Positions 59,901 to 64,000 of a DNA stretch of 64,000 nt are shown here, in pieces. Each line of letters begins with the position of its first letter. The first letter of the stretch is position 1. The translations under genes were made by a program, and so were the position numbers. The notes below the pieces were generated by a model, which saw only the letters and a list, made by a program, of their open reading frames with translations, was not told where the DNA came from and ran no database searches. Origin of the DNA: Tribonema minus (Eukaryota; Sar; Xanthophyceae; Tribonematales; Tribonemataceae). The DNA lies in NCBI GenBank assembly GCA_017506865.1, contig JAFCMP010000445.1:1612001-1676000 (forward strand), in the 5' to 3' direction.

Positions 59901-62900
59901 TCAGCGTGTGATGTGCGGCAGCGCTCAACTTCAAAAAGTGCACACACTGCGGCAGGCTCAATCAACGCAGTTGTCGTGCTGCGTGCCACGGCCTGCGCGC
60001 AGGGGGAAGGGGGATGGGGGGGGGGGGGGGGGGGGGGGGCAATGCTCAGTTCGACACGTGGCAGAGCTCGACAAGAAGGAAGTGCGAACATCGCAGCATG
60101 GCTCATACAACATGATTATCGTGCTGCATGTCGAGGGGACCGCACAGGCGGCGGTGCGAGTCAGCTTTGAGGAATGCACGTTGCGGCCACCATAGCAGGG
60201 GAAGCGACGCGTCGAACAGCAACACTCTGGGCCTTCATCGGCAGCCAGCGTGAACAGGGATGACCTGCATAACCCATGTGCTTCAAGGTATGCATGCTTC
60301 ACGGTATGTTGCAAACGCCGCATGCGTTGCGTACGACAAAAAGCAGAAGAACTTCAACTCAGTTTTGAAGCACTACAGTTCGAGTGCAGGACGTGCTTGG
60401 GTGCGCGCAGTGCGCTCGTGACAGACGCGATGACAGGGCACGTCACTTCAACTCATGAAGTACAAACATACGCCTGAGTTGGCTTAAGACAGGTTCACCA
60501 CCATTTCTACTTCAAAAGTGGTACTTGTTCAGAGTACTACAGTTCTTTAGTGGCAGGACGTGCTTGAACATGCGCAGCGTTCTCGTGACGGACAAGCTGG
60601 CAGCGCGCATCGCACGCACTCCAACTCACGAAGGACACGCCCTCGACACCCGGCACTGCAGCAGCACTCACCAGGAAGAGCGGCACCAGGAAGAACACGC
60701 CCACCGTCACAAAGCAGAAGAAAAACAGGAAGGTCCACCTGCGGGCGGCGCGGCAGGCGCGCATGGATGAATTCATGAACACTGAGTGATTTAGTTGAAG
60801 AGGAAGAATACATGCCGACAAGCAATTCTGAACACATGAAACACATGATCACGAGGATCATGCAATGATTTTGACAGCCTCCTTGCAGGTCTGGTAGCTC
60901 GCCGCGACTCAACATACTGCTGCATTGCAGCGTTGCGGGAGTCAACAGCTGAGATGCATTATTCATTCATGATCATGCGATGAATCTAAAATTTATGATT
61001 CATTCATGATCACTCACTCAATCATGACCAATCATGCGATGCATTTGACAGCTTTTTTTGTGCGCTGGTCTACTCACCGCGACTGGTTGTACTGCTCCAC
61101 CATGACATCAGGGAAGTTGACCACTCGTGCTGCAAAGTAACCTTTCTGAGAGCGCTCACTATTCATTCGTGAACATGCAATGACTTTGACGTGCGCCTTG
61201 CACCGTTCGACTGGTTGTACTGCTCGACCGCAACGTCACTGACATTGACCGCTCACGTTCATGATTTTTCATTCATGATCATGCGCGTTCACTCACCGCG
61301 ACTGGTTGTACTGCTCCACCATGATGTCGGGGAAGTTGACCACTCATAATCATGGTTTTCATTCATGATTAAGCCCGTTCACTCACCGTGATCGGTTGTA
61401 CTGCTCCACCAAGACGTCAGGGGAGTTGACCAGTCGTACTGCAAAGTTACTTCGTTTGAGAGCGCTCACGATTCATTCATGATCATGCGATGAATTTGAC
61501 AGCTTTCTTGCATGCTGGTCCACTCACCGTGACTGGTTGTACTGCTCCACCATAATGTCCGGGAACTTGTTCATGATTACTCGTTCACGATTACACGCGT
61601 TAATTCACTACCGCGACTGGTTGTACTGCTCCACCATGATGTCGGGGATGTTGACCACTCATAATCATGGTTTTCATTCATGACCATGCGCGTTCACTCA
61701 CCGTGATTGGTTGTACTGCTCCACCATGATGTCAGGGAAGTTGACAGTGGTGGTGAGCAGCAGCAGGTTCCACATGGACTCCCCGACGCTGCTGAAGTAG
61801 GTCTGGTCACCCACGTATTGGAATGCCACAAAGCCCATGACACCTGCATGCACATGCCGTCGCGGTGTCATGGGGTAGATTGGGAGCGTGAACAAAGATT
61901 CTGCGCGTCGCATGCACTTCAAGTTGTAGAAACAGTATCAGCATGACCTCGTGCTTCTTGAATAAGAAATGCGTGTGCCCGCTCTCAATGAACCCTATGA
62001 CACCGCCGCGGCATGCGTGTGCAAGCGTGATGGGCTTTGTGGCATTTCGCGTGAACCGTATGTATATTTTTCAAGTTGAAGTATGTATCGCAAGAAACGT
62101 GTATGCACGCTCTCGATCTACCCTATGACACCGCTGCGGCATGTGTGTGCAGGCGTGATGGGCTTTGTGCCATTTCAATACGTGGGTGGCCAGATGTTCT
62201 TCAAGTTGAACTATGTATTGCGAACCAGTGTCACACAATATGTTCAGTTATAGCGCGTGCACGTGTCTTGCCCTTCTCACTCCATGACAGAGCCTTCATG
62301 TTTGTGATGGATGTTCATCTTGTAAACAATGCCGCTCGAGTACATCCGGTTAGCCAACAGATTGAAACGCCACAGACGCTGTAACGCCTGCGCGCGCCGC
62401 GGCGGGCACCATGCAGATGCGTCAAGGTGGTGCACACATATTGAAGTTCAAAGACGTCATTTGGTATGGTGTCCACGCGCTGTAGTGGGCGCCATGCACC
62501 TGTTCGATGCGTGAGAGCCGCCCTGGCTTTGCCTGTGAGTGATGTCTGACGATGGGCGGGCTTATTGGGGGGGGGCTGTGGAGTCTGTTCACTTGAAGTA
62601 CGGTGGAGAGGCGTCACCTGTGAAGATGAGGTAGCACCCGAGCAGTAGCCAGACGTCCACAACGCGCGGTACCACTTTCAAGCACACGGGACTTCACTGA
62701 AGGTACACAACACCTCAGTTGAAGTACAGTGGAGGGACGTCACCTGTGAAGATGAGGTAGCCCCCGAGCAGCAGCCACACGTCCACGACGCGCGGTATGA
62801 CGCGCACCACCAGCAGCCACAGCACGCGCAGCGTCGGCGGCTCGTTCAGGCAGTACAGGAAGCAGCGCAGTATGCCGTCGACGCGAAATGGCCGGCGCGG

Positions 62901-62909
62901 CCAGGCCAC
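45302..62909 (-). CDS. two-pore channel (TPC) cation channel, 5' end missing
   Basis: Voltage-gated-like cation channel of endolysosomal or vacuolar membranes, regulated by Ca2+ in plants. Sixteen exons: 62909-62744, 61843-61702, 60738-60672, 59866-59775, 58773-58584, 57628-57602, 56450-56274, 55208-55083, 53834-53751, 52643-52559, 51973-51872, 50553-50349, 48791-48591, 47514-47312, 46532-46243, 45466-45302. All phases agree (773 aa visible). Order: S4-S5/S5 of domain I; pore I (LLLLTTTVNFPDIMVEQY); S6; EF-hand-like ELDVDHKGTIPLSA; domain II S1-S4 (VIRMLHVLVSLKWMTRL); pore II SGMVTVFTLSVVNNWMVL, close to plant TPC1; S6; a long cytosolic tail with Gln and Ser/Arg-rich parts. Domain I S1-S4 and the start codon are not found below 64000, so the gene probably begins outside. 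The last intron has a GC donor (CAG^GCGAGT). Exon 6 is a 27-base microexon. Confidence 0.9.
45535..45705 (-). repeat. junction echoes: TPC last-exon acceptor (3 copies)
   Basis: CTCTCCGCGGTGCGCAGCAC, CCGCGTGCGCAGAAGTTCC and CGCGCTACACAGAACTTCC copy the acceptor and the start AACCTCCTG of the final exon, at about 45538, 45612 and 45680. Confidence 0.8.
45875..46180 (-). repeat. junction echo array: TPC exon 15 donor (3 copies)
   Basis: CGCAGCTGGCGGATGTGGCG-like exon end followed by ATACAGGC(A/G)AGTT at about 46115-46175, 45985-46045 and 45880-45930. The real donor is GC; copies read GCAAGT, AAAAGT or GCTAGG. Confidence 0.85.
46650..46718 (-). repeat. junction echo: TPC exon 15 acceptor
   Basis: CGGCAGACCACCGCCCACAC and following GAGGAGGACAGCGAGCGCCGC copy the exon 15 start with its acceptor, about 165 bp upstream. 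Confidence 0.88.
47625..47698 (-). repeat. junction echo: TPC exon 14 acceptor
   Basis: TGCAGCTACATCCGCGATAG and CGACAAACTCAGAGACCTCTC, a close copy of the exon 14 start with acceptor, about 165 bp upstream. Confidence 0.9.
47885..48485 (-). repeat. junction echo array: TPC exon 13 donor (about 5 copies)
   Basis: Copies of CACCTGTGGAAGGAGTACGC then GTCCGACCACAACGGGTGAG at about 48437-48480, 48270-48330, 48075-48130, 47960-48005 and 47895-47945, with decreasing similarity. Several keep GGGTGAG or GGGTGAA. Confidence 0.88.
48850..49145 (-). repeat. junction echo array: TPC exon 13 acceptor (3 copies)
   Basis: CGCAGTGGGCTGGTGACCGG and GTTCACGCTGAAC-type copies of the exon 13 start at about 48865-48920, 48985-49022 and 49090-49135, period about 120 bp. 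Confidence 0.87.
49375..50230 (-). repeat. junction echo array: TPC exon 12 donor (5 copies, about 200-bp units)
   Basis: Units contain the exon 12 end (TACTTTGGCCTAAACTTCAA then CGACTTTGGCAGGTGAGACC) plus about 120 bp of intron with TTAGGGTTAGGG. Copies at about 50140-50220, 49990-50080, 49780-49865, 49570-49660 and 49375-49455. The first is nearly exon-identical and the last is badly decayed. Three or more keep the GTGAGA donor. Confidence 0.93.
51365..51665 (-). repeat. junction echoes: TPC exon 11 donor (2 copies)
   Basis: CTCCGTCACGTGGCAGATCA then TGGGTGAGT, nearly exact, at 51605-51660 and 51385-51435 (period about 240 bp), each with an intact donor. Confidence 0.92.
52800..52835 (-). 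repeat. junction echo: TPC exon 10 acceptor
   Basis: CCTGCAGTACCGCTTTGAGC, exact acceptor-plus-exon start of exon 10, about 170 bp upstream of the real one. Confidence 0.88.
53841..53933. repeat. (CAG)n trinucleotide repeat in TPC intron
   Basis: About twenty uninterrupted CAG units, CTG on the coding strand, ending at the exon 9 acceptor (53837). On the coding strand it takes the place of the polypyrimidine tract. Confidence 0.92.
53965..54250 (-). repeat. junction echo array: TPC exon 9 acceptor (3 copies)
   Basis: CAGGTTGTGCTGC-CCTGC type copies of acceptor and exon 9 start at about 53978-54005, 54095-54125 and 54208-54240, each followed upstream by the same CTG/CCG-rich tract. Confidence 0.85.
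54650..54995 (-). repeat. junction echo array: TPC exon 8 donor (3 copies)
   Basis: Copies of GGGTCGCTGCCGTGTGGCGT and CGACATTGCTCAGGTACC near 54950-54990, 54805-54865 and 54655-54715, separated by 60-bp units with CTTATTAGCGTACTTCTGAG. Confidence 0.9.
55680..56135 (-). repeat. junction echo array: TPC exon 7 donor (5 copies)
   Basis: Copies of GTCACCATCACGATACCCGC and GCTGTGGCGCCCGGC-TTCGCAAGGTGCG at about 56090-56140, 55970-56035, 55860-55930, 55770-55835 and 55690-55755, period about 100-120 bp. Each keeps AAGGTGCG, the exon/donor junction. Confidence 0.93.
56560..56950 (-). repeat. junction echo array: TPC exon 7 acceptor (4 copies)
   Basis: CTCAGGAACT-CATGTCA(C)TGCT and AAGCGGCTCAGC copies at about 56565-56615, 56685-56740, 56820-56865 and 56935-56950, interleaved with CTAACCCTAACC blocks. 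The first two keep CTCAG^GAACT. Confidence 0.88.
57602..57628 (-). other. 27-base microexon of TPC gene
   Basis: GCACCTGTCAACCTGGAGCT and GTTCATG encode APVNLELFM between CATTCAG and GTGAGTG, phase 0 on both sides. It links the EF-hand exon to domain II. Skipping would keep the frame. Confidence 0.65.
58215..58445 (-). repeat. junction echoes: TPC exon 5 donor (2 copies)
   Basis: Copies of GGCGACGGCATGGTCGACGC and the AAGTCCGAGGT(G/A)A end at about 58370-58440 and 58218-58285. Confidence 0.87.
58840..59080 (-). repeat. junction echoes: TPC exon 5 acceptor (2 copies)
   Basis: CGCAGCGAGCTCGATGTGG copies with following GGCACCATACCCCTGTC at about 58850-58890 and 59030-59075, both with intact acceptors. 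Confidence 0.9.
58989..59019. repeat. interstitial telomere-type repeat (TTAGGG)5
   Basis: About five perfect TTAGGG units inside a TPC intron. Shorter TTAGGG/CCCTAA runs occur at 16600, 49310, 49740, 49940, 50290, 56470-56530, 56890-57030 and 59285. Confidence 0.95.
61075..61665 (-). repeat. junction echo array: TPC exon 2 donor (6 copies)
   Basis: The pore-I exon end (CATCATGGTGGAGCAGTACA and ACCAGTCGCGGTGAGTG) recurs at about 61613-61660, 61527-61570, 61381-61425, 61296-61345, 61205-61250 and 61078-61125, separated by TCATGATCATG-rich intron sequence. Most keep the GTGAGT donor. Confidence 0.94.
62600..62690 (-). repeat. junction echo: TPC first visible exon, donor
   Basis: About 75-bp copy of the exon end (GTGGACGTCTGGCTACTGCT to TTCACAGGTGACG), about 120 bp inside the intron, donor intact. 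Confidence 0.92.
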
Positions 62910-62954
62910 CTGCGGCGGCGGCGGTTACAGGCAGTTACACATGAGGTATGTATG

Positions 62955-63110
62955 CATAGTTGCCGGTACAGGAAGCAGCGCAGGATGCTGTCGACGCGAA
63001 ACGGCCGGCGCGGCCAGGCCACCTGCAGCAGCGGCGGTTACAGGCAGTTACAGATGAGGTATGTATGTACAGTCGACCTGGGGCCGGTGCGACCGGGCCA
63101 CCTGAAGAGG
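62955..63110 (-). repeat. junction echoes: TPC first visible exon, acceptor (2 copies)
   Basis: CTGCAGGTGGCCTGGCCGCG with following CGCCGGCCGTTTCGCGTCGAC at 62963-63030, almost exact with a working acceptor. A shorter trace TTCAGGTGGCCCGGTCGCAC lies near 63085-63107. Confidence 0.92.
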
Positions 63111-63269
63111 CAGGTGCGGTAAGCGGTTACACAAGACGCGATTCGGAAAAAAAAAAGCCGCAATTCGAAAATCAAGTACTTCACAGTGTGTGCGAGGAAC
63201 GACCCCTGCACTGTGAAAACCTTCAAAACGGCGCTTGCAGGACCCCTGCGAGCCACGTCGTGGGGGCAG

Positions 63270-64000
63270 TTAACTCGGTACTAGAGTTGTCAGCCGATGC
63301 CTCTTGTCGGCTTTTTCGTCAACGGGGTCCCGGTCGGCTCGGCTACACCGGCTAGCCGATGCTTGGTATATGAGTCGGCTTTCCGCCGGCTTTTGGTAGG
63401 CTTAGGAGATTGGACCGGCTTTGACGTGTCGGCAGCATTTTTTGGTTGATCATTTCACTCGCCTCGGCTCCTTACGAGCCTCAGTTTCCACTACTCTGGC
63501 ACACATCTGACATTTAAGGCTGATGCAGTGCCCACGCTGCTCAGGCAGCCACCTCAGAGCATACGTATACGAGCGCGCAGGCACCCCCTGGGCCACGGTC
63601 CCACTCAGAGTTGAAGTTGGTCTAGGCTTGCGTTGGCGTTGCGTTGGCCTGTACTTTACGCCTTCGCGGCAGTGCGTGTGACGAATGCTTTCCGTATACT
63701 GCCAGGCTCAGCAGACTGCATCAACAGCATCAGCTCTGCACATCTCTGGTGTGTTGCATGAGTCAGAAACTGGTGATTCGCGTATAGGCAGCATCGTAGA
63801 GGCTGCATGGTCCGTTGCCATCTGTAACGCACCTAACCGCCTCCTTGGGTGCCTGAAGTCACTCCAGCAGCTCCTGCTTGCTCTTTGGCTGCATTGCGCA
63901 TTTTTCAAGGAAAGCCGACAAAAAGCCGGGGTATCGATCAGCTCGGCTAACCGACTACACTGGCTAGCCGAAGCCAACCGGCTTAGCCGGTGGTCGGCTG
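63270..64000. repeat. GGCTAGCCGA-rich repeat region at window edge
   Basis: Phrases around GTCGGCTCGGCTACACCGGC and TAGCCGATGC, plus GTCGGCTTT--GCCGGCTTTT, occur at 63287-63425. They recur in direct and inverted form at 63905-64000. Likely part of a repeat or fold-back element running off the window. The 500 bp between show nothing recognisable. Confidence 0.55.

Overview
The window is nuclear DNA of a eukaryote with intron-rich genes. It is most likely a photosynthetic stramenopile (heterokont alga), possibly a xanthophyte or a brown-algal relative. Four things point that way: a nuclear mitochondrial SDHA, a protein whose N-terminus looks like the bipartite plastid targeting signal of complex red plastids, an F-box-like/ankyrin/ARM protein of a kind common in these algae, and a zinc-ribbon-like EHGR repeat protein. 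The lineage is inference; the gene identities come from protein motifs. Splice donors are mostly GTGAG. I built exon models by matching splice sites, reading phase and protein family; every model except the first gene closes in frame. 

Layout: 1.7-3.5 kb (+) coiled-coil plus EHGR-repeat protein. 5.1-7.7 kb (-) F-box-like/ANK/ARM protein, 810 aa. 7.7-12.1 kb no gene recognised, degenerate repeats. 12.1-13.2 kb (-) secreted protein of unknown function, 288 aa. 14.8-25.8 kb (-) succinate dehydrogenase flavoprotein SDHA, 11 exons, 617 aa. 26.3-27.4 kb copies of a dispersed repeat. 27.7-36.25 kb (-) condensin-II subunit NCAPG2, 6 exons, 1316 aa. It shares a 115-bp divergent promoter with a plastid-type membrane protein at 36.4-39.1 kb (+), 3 exons, 212 aa. 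41.0-43.8 kb (-) signal-peptide protein rich in predicted beta strands, 7 exons, 260 aa. 45.3-62.9 kb (-) two-pore-channel (TPC) cation channel, 16 exons visible, 5' end outside the window or unrecognised. Two small non-autonomous DNA transposons lie in SDHA and NCAPG2 introns. 

The most unusual feature is shared by five genes (SDHA, NCAPG2, TPC, the beta-rich gene and the plastid gene). Most of their long introns contain decayed tandem copies of the neighbouring exon edge together with its splice site. Copies next to a donor lie just inside the intron downstream of it; copies next to an acceptor lie just upstream of it. In several arrays similarity falls with distance from the real junction. 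This suggests introns that have grown from their ends by repeated tandem duplication of splice junctions. I call these junction echoes. A second theme is homopolymer C tracts (G runs on the + strand) close upstream of many acceptors, apparently serving as polypyrimidine tracts. The genes have unrelated jobs (respiration, chromosome condensation, ion transport, plastid and secreted proteins), so this is an ordinary genomic neighbourhood with extraordinary introns, not a pathway cluster.
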